A stretch of DNA of 64,000 bases from Copromyces sp. CBS 386.78 (lineage: Eukaryota; Ascomycota; Sordariomycetes; Sordariales; Sordariaceae), in NCBI GenBank assembly GCA_030685235.1, contig MU839180.1:71246-135245 (forward strand), given 5' to 3'. Of this stretch, positions 10,796-23,434 are shown in pieces. Numbering within the stretch: position 1 is the stretch's first letter; every line of letters begins with the position of its first letter. Below the pieces are notes generated by a model. The model was not told the origin of the DNA. It searched no databases and saw only the letters and a list, made by a program, of their open reading frames with translations. A program made the translations under genes and the position numbers.

Positions 10796-12073
10796 TATCG
10801 ATGTCTTTTCATATCTCAGCTTGCCGGCATCAAGCTGGTCCTTTTCTATTACTTCTAACCTTGGCACGTCTAGTAACAGCCCAGCTCATGGAAGTAGAAC
10901 CACGGCCGAATTCCAGAAAGCACTCACATCTCAACCCTCAAATCGTCAAGTGCCCAGGTGGTTTGAACACTCCATGGACTTGTCCCAAGTCCGAGAGGTA
11001 CCTCCCAGCACCCTGGTCTGAAGATGCCGGCGGCCGGCAGTCAATGACACCAACACGCCTGCATTGCCTGCCGTGTCCCAATCGATTTCGCTTCTGCTGC
11101 CATCCGGAAGCAACGCCTGCAACAACATGTACCTTTGTACTCCCAGCTGGCGCTGATGCCGCACATGCCATGCTTCAGGCACCACGACATCTGATTGGTC
11201 GGGAGGCAGGCGGACCAAGCAACAACACCACACCTCCCTCGTTTGTGGTTTCATGGAACTCGGCTGGAAAGTCTATTCGCGGACCTTGTTCCACTTGGTC
11301 AGATCAATGCTAGGGAAAGTGTTGTTTAGGTAGGTTACCAGTGCAAAACAACAGGCAATAGGGTGTGCAAGAGGTGTCGATCCAAAGCGCCATGCTCCAG
11401 CAGGAGCTGACAGACCGGTTCATGTCAGCTTTCTTCGAAGCAAGTCTTTGTGTTGTGTCAAGATCCCTTCAAAGAACGTGAACACGCCACAGGATACCTT
11501 CAAGCCCCGCGTGGTGTGTATTCAAGACTTTGCTGACGGCCAAGTCAATGGACACTCAATAAACAGTGGTTCGGGGTAATGCAATGATGTGGTAGAATCA
11601 AGCGCGATACCACGCAATTACTACCAGAATGATAACCTCAAATACATTCTCGGGTATAGGTTGCTTTCAAAGGTCTTGATGTCCTCATATTAAAGCTGTA
11701 AGACACTCGTCAGCGGAGCCCGTAAGCAACACTGGCCGTCCAGACGTGAGAATCCCCCCCGAAACCGAAACGCCAACTCCGGGCCTCGCTGTGGCCATGT
11801 ACACCTCTAATTCACACAAAAGAAAATCCTCCAATCCCTGCTTACACGCCATAAACGCCAAACTGTTACTTCATGCCTCAGGGGGCAAACGAGCTTTTGT
11901 AGGGGGATAGTTCCCTATGACCTGTTCCTTTTCCTTTCCTGTGCACGTGCTCGAATGCTCCCAAAATCCGAACCATGTTGCGAAGCCCATCATGCCCAAG
12001 CTATAACAGCCATATCCTTTTATATAACTGAAAAGTCGAAACTGCAAGCAGTGATGAAGACTCAATGTCGTGA
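10796..12073. other. intergenic region between MITE 1 and the Ies4-like gene
   Basis: No gene was seen. Open frames around 10801-11313 and 10946-11254 overlap on both strands and show no family features. The 3' UTR of the Ies4-like gene should lie at the right end. Confidence 0.5.
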
Positions 12074-13010
12074 CTATACGGCAATGGCTGTCGGTGCTGC
12101 CGCAGGTGCTGGTGCTGGGGTCGGTCCCGGTGACGGTGCGGCTGAGTTGGCGGCGGCAAAGCTGGGGGCATTCTTCATCTCGACATCCGCCCCATTGTTA
12201 CTTGGCTCGCTCTTGACTTGGGTGTTCTGTCCCGGAACAATGTTCTCTTTGCTGCTTCCTGTGGCGGATGCTGAAACGGGAATGGGCTCCTCAGCCGTTG
12301 GTTCCGGCCGTGGCTTAGGCGGCGCGGTCCAGCGTGGAAGCTCCCAGACAACGCCGGTGAAGCTCTTGAGGGTAAACCCACCTCTGGTCCACTTCCGGCA
12401 AGGCTTGCCAGACCGGTCAAGAGCTCGGAGACCGGCATTGATGGCGCCCATGTTAGCCTTGGGTCCAAGTTTGTGCGCAGCCAAGCCGCCTCGACCGCCC
12501 TCGACGGTACCGTCTTCTCTATATTGCTTGTTAGTCCTGGCCTAGATGAGGAAAACATGTAGAAGGGAAGAGCACGTACAGCCTTTGCTTCTTCTTGGGA
12601 CCCGGCTTGCCCCGAACCTTGGCCTCACCATTGCCATTCACGCCAGCACCTGCGGCCCGCTTAACACCCTTCTTCTTCAGTCCATCAGTAGGCGGACCCA
12701 TAGGACCGGACTGCGGCGCCGGGGTACCGGCTGCGGGAGTGTTTGCGTTTGAGTCGGACGCATTCTCAGCGGCCGAATTCGTGACGGCAGGGATGACGGT
12801 CGAGTCGGCAGGCGAATCGTCGGTCTCTTTGACAAGTGGTGTATCCTCTTTGACATAATCAGGGTCGACAATAGCGCGTAGCTTCTTTGGTGTCACGGAG
12901 AGGGTGACAACTTTGGACGACGCGCCATTGGAGCTGGCCACAGAGACGCCGACCCCATTCGACTTTCGTCGGTCTTTGGGAGTAGCGCTGTTCTTGACAG
13001 GAGGAGCCAT
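12074..13010 (-). CDS. ies4: INO80 complex Ies4-like subunit
   Basis: Two exons, 13010-12580 and 12518-12074, give 291 residues; the intron is 61 bp with a GTACGT donor. The N-terminal half carries the segment KVVTLSVTPKKLRAIVDP followed by acidic sequence, then a basic stretch ending in KPGPKKKQRL. The second exon carries KANMGAINAGLRALDRSGKP and WTRGGFTLKSFTGVVWELPRW, which I recognise as the conserved core of the fungal Ies4 family. Ies4 is a small subunit of the INO80 chromatin remodeller and is phosphorylated in the DNA damage response in yeast. The C-terminus is a low-complexity Ala/Pro tail ending in TAIAV. ATG 13010 is the first in the frame. Confidence 0.75.
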
Positions 13011-15232
13011 TGCTCAAGAGTAGTTTGGCGTAAAGGGTGAGGTCGTGAAAATAACCAGACGGCTGATTGATGGGTAGAGATGGACCAACGGTCGAAAGTT
13101 GGTTGTTGCAACAGGTGACGATGATGTAGGAAAGAAAATCCGGGTCGTCGGCGAGGTGGAGGGAATAGATTTATTGTTGGTGCCTTGGCCCAGGTTCGCG
13201 GTTCGGGAATTGGGCGATCCACTGGTTGGACGGTGACGGGGCACACACACAAAGTGAATGGGGTGGCAGCTGGCTCTTGGGCGCCGACGCGGAGGGAGCA
13301 AGCGTCGGTCTCGTCTCCCGGTCTAGGCGCTGGAGTTTTGGCGTCGCACTTTTATTTCGCGGCGGCGTTGCGCGCGATGGTGTTGATGGGTTGCGATGAT
13401 GGAAACGTCGGGGGGGATGCGGTGGTGGTGAGCATCCGTGTGGGTGGTGTAATGAAAGAGGAGACCGAATGAACATGGTCTGGAAAAGTTTGGTCACCCA
13501 GCAGCCTTGAGGCGGCGGGCGTCCACCTGTTTTGCCTTCATGCTGGCAAAGAACATACCTCTAGGTGTCGGGGAGTCCATGAGATCCAACGAGCGCTACT
13601 CCAAAGTACGGCAAGGGCAAAAACAGAGGTCGGTTACCCATCCACATCCACGTGCGCTCCTACAACCCCAACCCTAAGTAGCCTTGTACCCTGAGTCTTG
13701 GCGCAATCCCTGAATCCGACGACCCGCACACAGCCCGTCCCTCCCGTCACCACCGTCCAGGCCCGCCGCCATCGCCAATCGCGACGTGCCCCCTTTTTGT
13801 ATTGTATTGACGGGAGACACGGTCTGCCACAAGGGATTGACAAGCGCATTCTGCTACGACAGTTGCATGTGGTTATTAAAAGTTCACTTGGGGGTGGTAA
13901 GTTGTATTAGGATGAAGCAGCGGTGTTGCAGCGTTTGCCATGAACTGTGCACTGCATGGCGAGTCGGTGCTGACGAAATTGGCTGCAACAGTCAGGTTTC
14001 GTTCCATTCAGGTTGCGTCTGTGAATTGCAGTTCTGGAGTTTGCCCTTTCCATTCTCCGTTCTTGGCTCCATTTTGGTGAGCGGATGGGGGGAATGAACC
14101 GGAAGCCCTGCCCTGCGTCGGATTTAGGATCTCCTCGAGTCAAAAGGGATCCCGATCCAGGCCCAAACGCAATGAAGCTTCCAGGTTCCTTTTTCAGGCC
14201 TCGGTCCCATCGTTTTCGGGTGTCTTCACTTGGCTGTTACCATCATCATCGTCGTCGTCCATCACCGCACGTGTTTACCAGAACTCGGCTATGATTTACA
14301 GCAGCCACAAAGTGGTCAGTCCAAATATTCAGATAACCCCATCCCTTTCTTTGTCTTCCAGCGACGAGTTTGATGGTGTTGAGGCAATCGATTCCGTTGG
14401 TTGATGAGCATTCCAGTTGTTCGGTTACGCGACGGCAAAGGCGTGGATATGGATGAGTAACCGACCTGCCGGTCTCTGTTTTGTCCTCCTTCTCCCCCGT
14501 GCTCTGGAGCAACTAATAAGACGAACAAATCGTGAGGCAGCCTAAACGAGATTGGAGGCAGCGGCGGCACGGACTGGCCAGCTAGACAACCCTAAAGATG
14601 ACCATTCTGGCGCCAAAACATAACCGTGAATGCGTGATGCTATCGATTGCCCACAGGAGTGATCAATGCTCAAACAGAATGGGAACCTGATCGACGTAAC
14701 CGAGTGTGCCTGATCTCATCATCATCCCCGTCATGGCTTGGAACACTTGGCCCAACACCTCGTTGCTCACCAGCTTCTTTGCAAATGTCAAATGATCAGC
14801 ACGTAACATCACCGGCTCAACACCATATGATGCAGTCGTTGCGAAATTGGTTTCGAAACCTAGGAGCCCTCAGTTTCATATCACTCTTTAGAAGCCTCCA
14901 AGATGCCCTACTGACCTCAATTCAATGACAAGAAGCCAAACTCAGAACAATCGAAAGGTTTTACCTAGATCGCCGCACATATGTGATGGAATGGAGACAT
15001 TGATTGCGTCCGCCTTCACTCATCAAGATCGAAATGATGATATCGGCAATCCAACCGCCACCGACCTGAACCGTGCCTATCCTTCCCACCTATTTCATCA
15101 AGCACAACATCAAACCTCTTTCACAACGAAAGGAAGACAACCAAAAGCCCACCAACAACAATCCTTACTTATCATTGAAGCCCAATAACAATTAAGGGAC
15201 AAAAAGCAAAAGTGAAAAAAGACAACTTCCAA
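13011..15232. other. intergenic region between the Ies4-like gene and tRNA-Asn
   Basis: No gene was seen. The first few hundred bases should be the promoter of the Ies4-like gene. The remaining open frames are short and overlap each other. No strong repeat was noticed. Confidence 0.5.
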
Positions 15233-15306
15233 CTCCCTCGGTAAGGATCGAACTTACAGCCTCCAGATTAACAGTCTGACGCGCTAGCCAATTGCGCCAC
15301 GAGGGA
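15233..15306 (-). tRNA. tRNA-Asn (anticodon GTT)
   Basis: 74 nt on the minus strand fold as a complete cloverleaf. The acceptor TCCCTCG pairs with CGAGGGA and the discriminator base is G. The D arm is GCGC/GCGC. The anticodon stem TCAGA/TCTGG (the last pair is A-T, with one G-T-type pair) encloses the loop CTGTTAA, giving anticodon GTT. The T arm GTAAG/CTTAC encloses TTCGATC. There is no intron, and CCA is not encoded, as expected in eukaryotes. Confidence 0.96.
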
Positions 15307-15489
15307 ATCTTATCTGATTGATGGTTTACAGGCGGCGGATCTTGCGGTTATATGCCTAGCCGTTAGCAATTTCAGCGCAGTGCAGATGGGTCACCTTTGC
15401 GAAAAGGCCATCAGTGATCGGTGAAAGGTGGTGATGGATTCATTTCTGGAGTGTGCGAAGTTTCTTTGCAGCCGCCGTCGTACGGAGTA

Positions 15490-15853
15490 CAGTCAAGTCC
15501 CCTGTTCTGGCAACCCCCAAAATCCGGGCAAAGGGGTAGTTGGAACAGGGGGTGTTGCTGGGACTAGGGTAGGGTGCACGGGCCGTACCACCAAAACCAC
15601 CCAAAAAAAAGCCTATGCCCAAACTTTTGTCCCCCGCTATAAGACTATACTAACCCTAACCCTACGCTTTCTACCCTTTTTTCCGCCCCAAAAGTTCACC
15701 TTCCTATACAAATTTAAGAGCAACTTTTCACATTTATGTTGCTAGTTGCAGGGTTGCGCGTACTCAGCAAAAAAATGAAAATTTCACTCTAGGGGTTGTT
15801 GCAACAGGGGGGGTTGCTCGAAATGGGGGGTGCTAGAACAGGTGACTTTACTG
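15490..15853. mobile_element. MITE-like element 2 (364 bp, TA target duplication)
   Basis: The left end CAGTCAAGTCCCCTGTTCT matches the reverse complement of the right end, CAGTAAAGTCACCTGTTCT, with only two differences in 19. The similarity continues into C-rich sequence (GCAACCCCC versus GCACCCCCC). The flanks are TA at 15488-15489 and TA at 15854-15855. Subterminal blocks with a GGAACAGGGGGTGTTGC-like word recur near both ends. There is no coding capacity. Two telomere-like CCCTAA units lie at about 15650-15663. Its ends differ from element 1 beyond the shared CAGT. Confidence 0.85.
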
Positions 15854-16113
15854 TAGAAGGAGTGGATACACTCGGTCCAGTTGACTGCTGGCAAAGCCCC
15901 TATGTTCGCTAAGACTCAGAAGGCTACTCTTGAAAGTTACCCTCATTGTGATAACGTGTCGAAAAGGCATTGTGGTCGGATTTATACCGAAGGGATAGCT
16001 GCAAGAGTCCTTTCGAGAGGAAATGCCGGGTCTCTTGGGTGGGTGCCTAGGCGATATCCACGCTCAGTCAACCACAGCTCAAGCCGTACCGGTATATCTT
16101 TTCTCCCTCTTCT

Positions 16114-16149
<36 letters not shown>

Positions 16150-16480
16150 GGGTTTCGGACCACACTTACTTATATGAGACCCCTGGAGAATGAATTAAGA
16201 TAAACTATATTACATCAAAAGGTAAAGATCACTCCTTCGAGGGTATATATCGCTTATTAGGAACTAGAATCATTATAACCTATTCGTCGCTGAATGCTTA
16301 TTGCGTGTGCCGTATCCGTCTACATTCATCCAACCAAACCATTAAAATCATGTCTTCCATAACCCTTTCTCCATCAGAAGCAAACGCTCAAGCCTTCAAA
16401 TTTTTCATCTCCTACTCTCAGTCTATAACTTATGTGCGAAACCATCAACACAATAACAGCCAGGTCACTAGCTAATATTC
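15854..16480. other. intergenic region with a 33-nt T tract
   Basis: A run of 33 T lies at 16116-16148. The rest is probably the 3' flank of the MFS gene. No gene was seen. Confidence 0.6.
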
Positions 16481-18348
16481 TTAGGCCTTCTTGTTCAACG
16501 CCTTGTCCATACTCCCCCTCCACTTAGTCGCGTTCCTCTTCAACATCCAAATGGCCAGGTTACCAGTAAACCACGCGAACAAACCGATCATGGTGCACAA
16601 CCATCCAATCCCCATGGCGTTAATGAGCGGCTGAGCAATGATTGTGCCCACGCACGAGAAGATGTTTCTCACGAAGTTATTCACGGCCACACCGCTGCTG
16701 CTCCGATGCGGCATGAACTCGGTCAACATGGTCGTGACAGCACCGAAGACGAGCATGGAGCCGCATCCAAAGAAGAAGTTGGCAATGCAGGGCACGATCC
16801 AGTGGACTCCATTGTGCGCCGCCCAACCGAACCAAATCATAGCGGCTGGATACATACTGGCAGCTAGCCAGATGTTCTCGCGCATGCGGTCCTCGGGCAG
16901 AAAGACGGGGTTGCCATCGGCATCGTAGCGGCCGGCCTTGCGGGCCTCGCGCATCATGATCTTGTCGGTCCAGCGTCCACCGAAAATCGAGGCAACGATA
17001 TAGCCTAGTGAAGAGGGTAGATAGAGCAGGCCGACGATGATGGTGGAGTAACCGTATGGTGCCGAATGGAAGGTCGTCTGGATAGAGATATTGAGAATGA
17101 AGAGAGCACCAAAGGCGATGGCGGCAGAGTAAACAGACACTAGAACCGGAGGATACCGCAGGTAAAGGAGAACCTCGAGGGGTTCGATGACGAAGCGCTT
17201 AGTAATGGTGGCAGCACGATTCGAGTATTTGGCAACAGATTGGCGTGTCGAGACACGCTTGAGCTCGTTGTCCTCGGTGGGTGGCGGTGGGAGGGGCTTG
17301 TGGATGATGAGTGTTTCGGGCAGCGCGAAGGTGATTAGGATAAGAATACAGCCGCCGTAGATGGCGAGAAACCACATGGTTGATCGCCACCCAAAACCTT
17401 GGGAAAGTGCACCGCCGATAATGGGAGAAAACAGAGGGCCGATCAGGGGGCCCAAGTAAAAGATGCCCATGGCTCGGCCACGCTCTGCTGGCTTCCAAAT
17501 GTCGGCGATAGTGCCAGCACCGACGGCTTGGACCTGATAGCATGTTTGAGTCAGTCTTCATCTCTGTGCCCTTCAAGAAAGCACAAGATACTTACGGACG
17601 CTGATGCTCCTCCGGCAAGAAGACGCATTATCACAAGCATAGCAGTATTCACGCTGACAGCGCTCAAGACCGAAAAGACAACAAACAGGGTGAAGGAGGC
17701 GATGTAAATGGTCCGTCGGCCTAACGTTTCCGAGAATGACGACCACCAGAGGGGAAATATTGACATAGCCAGCATGTACAGCGCAACGGCCAAATTGGTG
17801 ATAGTTGGCGATGAATGTAGGTCATCGGCCATCTGTTCAAGAGCAGCTGTGGTATTGCTGGTCAGCCTCTGGATAACAAAATGTCACCAACAGTAAACAT
17901 AACGACGTTACTTACGAAGAAAGATGCCACTGCCAAACGGGGCACCGGCGGCTGCGAGAGCAACAATAGCCGTGATCATCCATTTTGTTTTGTTCTTGTA
18001 CTCAACAGGACGCTCAACCTCGGGAATGAAGGCAAATTGAGCCAAGAGCCCTCTTCGAGCCGACCTGGGCACCACGCAAGCCGTATGGGCCCAGGACGAA
18101 GAGAGAGCACTCTTAGTACGGTAGGGCCGAGGCAAGGTGGGGTCGCCACTGGGAAGAGGTCCGTCACGCTCTGGACCTGATTTATGACCGGAGTCATCGA
18201 CAACTTCAGGTCCGTCGGTATCAGAGCCTGAAGAGGTTATTTGCTCCTTCATATCCTTCTTTTCCTTCACAACCCCTGAGAGGGTTTCCTGTGTATCAGT
18301 GGAAGCCACTGGCCTCGGTGATTCTTTTTCTAGATGTCGTTTGTCCAT
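16481..18348 (-). CDS. MFS transporter, DHA1 drug/H+ antiporter type (Qdr/Dtr1-like)
   Basis: Three exons, 18348-17916, 17846-17596 and 17533-16481, give 578 residues. The first junction restores a conserved Pro, giving FLPALEQMADDL at the end of TM1. A hydrophilic tail of about 125 residues precedes TM1. Twelve membrane spans are plausible. The loop between TM2 and TM3 contains SETLGRRTIY, a motif-A variant. The segment MGIFYLGPLIGPLFSPIIGG is the typical DHA1 motif C region. A long cytoplasmic loop of about 75 residues separates the two halves. The family exports drugs, polyamines or small metabolites by proton antiport at the plasma membrane; the substrate cannot be read from the sequence. 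No biosynthetic genes adjoin it, so it is more likely a stand-alone exporter. Confidence 0.85.
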
Positions 18349-19234
18349 GGCGGTATTTGTTGGTGATCTGAGTTAAGGTAAGGGGAAGGGGACACTCGAA
18401 GCCGCCAAGCAAATCCGAGGACGGGTAGAACCCGAAACTATCACAAGGTTATAGATGGTCTCAAAAGGCAGTTGCAGGATAGGTTTCTGTCTTTAAAAGC
18501 TGAAAATGAACAGCGAAGTTGGCCACGGTAGATAGCGGAAATATTTAGGGTAGTTAAGATATTCTCTCGAAGAAATATTGAAGCTAAACGGCAAAATACG
18601 CCAAATGGTGGATAAGTCTGAGTAGTAAGTACACCAAAATCGTCTCGCAAAGATAACAAAAAAGCAGGAAGATGGCCTGGATAGGAGATAAGAAAAGCAG
18701 CAAAGCGGTCGACGAGAAGGAGAACCAGGAAGGAGCCAGTCACCGCAACAACTTGTGAAAAACCTGAAGCTACCGACCAACTTGGTCGGCACAGAAACGG
18801 GAATAACGAAAAAGTGCAGGGGCGGGTGAGCCGTTCCATTCCACCGCACTTGCAATTGCACTTGCACTCGGGCTTGCGCTCACCAAGTTTTCAGTGCCCT
18901 TCGGGGAAAGGTGGATGGCAATCTCGATGCCAGGGTGCGCCTTCCAGGACGAAACACAGAGGTTAAGGTCAGTTCTAGCGCCCGCGAACATGCACCGTAT
19001 TGACATGAGATCCATCATGGTGTTCATGCGGCCGCTCGATAGTGTAAGAGTTTAAAAGTATGAACTGCTTCGAACAGGCTTCCCAATTCCTTCCACAGCA
19101 TACGCCGGTAGTTCATCGGTGACGACGTCGGGCATATGCAAATGGCTTTCCGTTGCGCACGATAGCCTATGACACCAACAAGGGCGACACGATGTCGGGG
19201 TTGGGAATTGATGTGATACCCTACACGAGTTCCT
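18349..19234. other. MFS promoter region and left approach to the AT-rich block
   Basis: No gene was seen. This should contain the 5' leader of the MFS gene. Composition is still normal here and changes abruptly after about 19310. Confidence 0.5.
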
Positions 19235-19298
19235 AGCTCACCTCACACATGGGTCAGACCTCGGATCACACTCGGAGCGCCAAGCCCATGCTAAGACA
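19235..19298 (+). repeat. left arm of the 64-bp inverted repeat bordering the AT-rich block
   Basis: This arm begins AGCTCACCTCACACATGGGT. It matches the reverse complement of 34558-34621 with two mismatches, both C/T transitions. It lies at the point where composition changes from normal to very AT-rich and is itself not RIP-damaged. Confidence 0.93.
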
Positions 19299-19309
19299 TT
19301 TGCCCCACA

Positions 19310-20285
19310 CTGTAAAAAAAACTCGCCGATACCGGAGGGCTTAACAGTAAAATTTTAGAGGTTTTTGAAGTTTTTTTTATATATTTAAAAAGATTAATTT
19401 AAGAAAAATCCAAAATTCATCCTAGACAAATCTTATAACTATCTAAGTGTAAATCAATCTTAATATTACAATTAAATAATTAAAATTTCATTTTATAAAA
19501 AGTAATTACTAGGACTAATCTAAGATTAACTTTAGAATAATAAAAGCTTTGATAACGTTTTTTTTAATAATTAAGAAAATTAATCCAAAAAAATCTTATA
19601 AATATTAAAGTGTAAATAAATTTTAATATTAGGAATAAATAATTAATATTTTATTTTATAAAAAGTATTTATTAAAACTAATTTAAGATTAAGTTTAGAA
19701 TAATAAAAGCTTTATTTAAATATTTTTTTATAATTAAAAATATTAATCTAAGAAAAGTCTAATTAATATATAGGCGAAAAGAAATCTAAGTATAAAAAAT
19801 TTCTTAATTTAGTTCAAAACCGCCTTATACTAGTAGTAAATTATATTAAGAATTACTTAATAAGTTTTCTAATTATAAATTATAAATAAAGCAAAAATAT
19901 TATAAGGCAATTCCTAATTTAATTGAAGAATAGTCTTATATTAATAGTAATTTATATTGAAAAGCACTTAATAATCATCGTAATTACAAATTATAAATAA
20001 AATAAAAATATTATAATATAATTTCTAATTTAGTTCAAAATTAATGTTATACAAGTAGTAATTTATATTAAGAATTATTTAGTAATTTTTTTAATTTATA
20101 AGTTGTAAATAAGGGTAAAATATTATAGGACAATTCCTAATCTAGTATAAGATGAGTCTTATACTAGTAGTAATTTATATTAAGAATTATTTAAGAATTT
20201 TCTAAGTTTTAATATAATAAATATATATTTATTTTAAAGCATTATTTATATTATCTATTATATATAATAATCATAGTATCGATTG
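19310..20285. repeat. AT-only tandem-repeat zone, left end of the block
   Basis: Very AT-rich sequence with almost no CpG. Two copies of a unit of about 163 bp can be aligned from the word TTTTATAAAA at 19491 and 19654. About four degenerate copies of a 100-120-bp unit follow between about 19790 and 20220, recognisable by TTCCTAATTTAG and CTTATACTAGTAGTAATTTA. No gene. Confidence 0.7.
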
Positions 20286-20289
20286 TTTG

Positions 20290-23088
20290 GAGAAGGGTAG
20301 AGCGGTGATTTACGTAAACAAGAGGTAGAATTTGAAGGACCTAAACTTCCGGGTTAGGAAGGATTAGGCCGCGGCGATACTAAAGAATTTACGAGAACCG
20401 ATAACCGTCTACTCTATTTACTCTCCTATCTTCCTCCAAGGTACGCCGGAATACTAATAGGGGTCTCCCCTCCTCAAACTCCTCGAAGAAAGACTCCCGG
20501 CCGGCCAATATATAGCCGTAAGGGACTACAACCTCCATTACTCCAACTAGGACTTAGAGAATAGGACTAGCCCGGGCGCCGTAAAGTTATTTACGTAGGT
20601 ACGGCGATAGAAACTTAGCCTCGTTACCCCCCGCGGGGAATTAACGAGGCTCGGAAATACGATTAGAGGAAAGAAAAACGGGACAATCGATTACGTATAA
20701 ATTTTATAGGGTATCGAAGCCGAATATTAGGGAGTATAACGGTACGGGCAAACGGGTTCGGATTATTACCTTTAAAAAATTTAGGTCGAAATAGGAAAAA
20801 GAAATAGGAAAGCGGAAGTAGAGGAAAGGTTTAATTAAAATTTAATAAACGCGGAAAAAGTATAGAAAGTAACGGAAAAACGAACATCGATCTTAAAAAG
20901 GATTAAAATAGTAAAGGAATTCGAATTAGGATTTAATAAATTTAATAGCGAATTCGTTAATATTATAGAAGAATTCGTCCTATACCGAAAAAAAAGTCGG
21001 GGAAGATAAGCGGACTAGTAGAATTTAAAATATAAAACGGTAACGAAGGAAGTATAGCGGAAATAGTAAATTTAATTTAAGAATTAGACGCCTTTAAATT
21101 AAAAAGAATTTATAGAAGCGGCGATAAAAAAGAAGAAATTTATTACGAAAATTCAAAGAGCGAAATAATATAATTATATTATAAATATATTAAAAGACCT
21201 AAATAAATTTTAATTATTAAAAAAGTAAATTAGAATATAAAATTATTATTTAATAGATTTGCCAAAATTACTACCCCTTAAATAAAACAGATGGGCGAAC
21301 GAAATCGAAAATTGTAATAATAAAGTAAATATTTTTACTGACTATTTCTTCCTAAAAGTAAAAATTCCGACGGGCTATCTACTAAATTAAATTTAATTAT
21401 TAAATAGTAATACCCCGGTATTTATTAATAATCTAATTATTAAAGAGGATATTTAAAAAGTCCTTTCGAAAATAGCGTTTAATAAAGTACTAAGTATTAA
21501 TTAATTTTCAAATAAATTTCTAAAGATATATAAAGAACCGTTTGAATAGGCGATAACAACTTTTGCCGTAACGAACCTCCGGTTCGGATATTTCCCCCAA
21601 CGGTTTAAAAACGTAAAAGTAATTATTTTTAAAAAATTTAGAAAAAGTGTTGAATAATAAAAATTAGCCGGGGTATAGTAGCTTCTATCGCTTCTAAATA
21701 ACGTTAGAAAAATCTTTAAAGCCCTTATAGTAAAAAAATTAATATAAATAGTAAGAGAATATAATTTCTTCCCGGAAGGCTAAATAAATAACTGGGTAGG
21801 CCGTTTAATTAAATTCGCCGTCCGAATAATTATTAATATAATTTATATAATATAGAAATTTAAAGTTGTAATATTTTTTATACTGTTCGATTTAAAGGGC
21901 GTATTTAATATAATTAATTATAAATAATTTTTATATACGCTATAGGAAATACAATTCCTAAAATAGATCCTTTAATAAGTTAATAATTTCGTTACCGGAA
22001 GAAAAAGTTCTCTTTTCTTCGATAACGAAACCTCCTAATTTTATAATATCGTAGTAGGCGTACTATAAGGCTCTCCCCTCTTACTAATCCTTTTTATTCT
22101 CTTTATTACTTTATTATATTGTAAATTAATTATTATTTAGAACGCGATTACCGTCGGCTTCGCCAACGATACTAATATTATTATAATAGTTAAAATTATT
22201 AAAGAAAATTATTGGACGTTCTAAATAGTATAGGATATTTATTCGAATTAAATAATTAAAAAAAGAATAGAATTCAAAATAAGTAAAACGGAATTTATAT
22301 ATTTTATATAGACGAAGGAATTAAAAACGGAAATTCTCTAAATCGGGAGAATTATATTTAAATTAACGGAATCGATTAAATTCCTTAGGGTTTAACTAAA
22401 TCGGAAATTTAATTACCGAATATATATAAAGGTAATAAAAAAGAAAATAATTATATAAACGAACGTATTAATATAATTAATAACGAAAATTTAAAATTAT
22501 TCTTTTATATAAACGAAGGAAATTTATACTAAATATATTTAAAATATAATTATATACGGAATATTAATTTTCTACTAACCGATTAAAATCTATAGTAAAT
22601 TACGAAAGATAGTAATTGGGCTAGCTAAATACCAAACCAAATATTTAAAAATTATTATTAAAGCGTATAAAATTACGCTAATAAAAAACCTAAAAACGGA
22701 AACCTTTTATCCGCTATTCGACCTCTACTTTAATAAATAAATTAAAACCTTGGAAAAAAAGTTTACCCGTATAAATTAAATAAGGTTCGTCCGAAGGACT
22801 ATAATTTAAATAGTTAACTATATTTAAATAAAGAGAGTAAAAAGTCGGTTATTTATTAATAAATTAAAAAGTAATACCGCTAAAATTAAATAGGTTAAAG
22901 AATAAATACCGATAGAAAAATTTCTAACGATTATAATAAATTTACCTTTAGTAATAAGGGCGCTGCTACCCCTATTATAAATATTAGAATTATTTGCTAT
23001 AGACTATAAAGGGTAATTAGAAGAGATAATAATAAGAAAATAAATATTGTATTATAATTATTAATTAGTAATAGCGGTAATTAAATTA
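20290..23088 (+). mobile_element. RIP-degraded Tad-like LINE retrotransposon relic (endonuclease plus reverse transcriptase)
   Basis: The endonuclease domain starts near 20290; at 20524-20580 it reads DYNLHYSN, stop, DLENRTSPGA, where the stop is a TGG changed to TAG. An IDYV motif follows at about 20685. The reverse transcriptase carries a FDLKGAFN-like motif near 21890. At 22054-22077 the frame reads GVL, stop, GSP, where both changes from GVPQGSP are CA to TA. At 22156-22176 it reads GFANDTN, the catalytic GFADDTN box. The post-RT segment near 22660-22730 resembles the conserved AYK..P...LETE..PPLDLYLNK region of Tad elements. The 5' end is missing. Multiple stops and frameshifts make it inactive. 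Class follows from domain order; the exact family is inferred. Confidence 0.8.
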
Positions 23089-23125
23089 GAGAAACTCTAT
23101 CCGCACGTGGATAAAACTCTATCCG
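23089..23125 (+). mobile_element. left fragment of a 435-bp inverted-repeat element split by the Gypsy insertion
   Basis: This fragment begins GAGAAACTCTATCCGCACGT and repeats the word CTCTATCCG after TAAAA. Its reverse complement ends the right fragment at 30850. Removing the Gypsy element and one copy of ATCCG restores CTCTATCCGCACGTGGA, the same sequence as in the opposite arm. It is preceded by TTA (23086-23088), matching TTA after the right end. Confidence 0.85.
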
Positions 23126-23434
23126 TATCACGGTGCAAAGGCACAAGGTAGGTAAGAATATACGTAATTGCACGAAGGAGTAAGAGGAAAGGTTCAAGGG
23201 TGCGATCCCAGACTGGTCTTTATGGAGGCCAGTCTAGGAGATTAGCTCTATAGCAACCTTATAAATGCTACAAAGTTGGTACAATTTGTGTAGCGATGGC
23301 GATAATAAAGTTATTATAGCCTTTTACAAAGGCCGTAATAGCCTTATACTATATTCGGAGCTATAGTTTAATCCTTAGCTCCGATAGCTACTAACCGTAT
23401 ATTTTTAAATTATTATAAAACTAACCCTATAATA
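23126..23434 (-). repeat. 3' LTR of the Gypsy element (element orientation)
   Basis: It aligns without gaps to 30139-30447; differences in the stretches compared are C/T or G/A transitions. The outer half (about 23126-23300) keeps many CA and TG dinucleotides, whereas the inner half is damaged. Confidence 0.93.

Noticed and set aside
15650..15663. telomere repeat CCCTAA
   Set aside because: Only two units, inside a MITE; not a telomere or a clear healed break.
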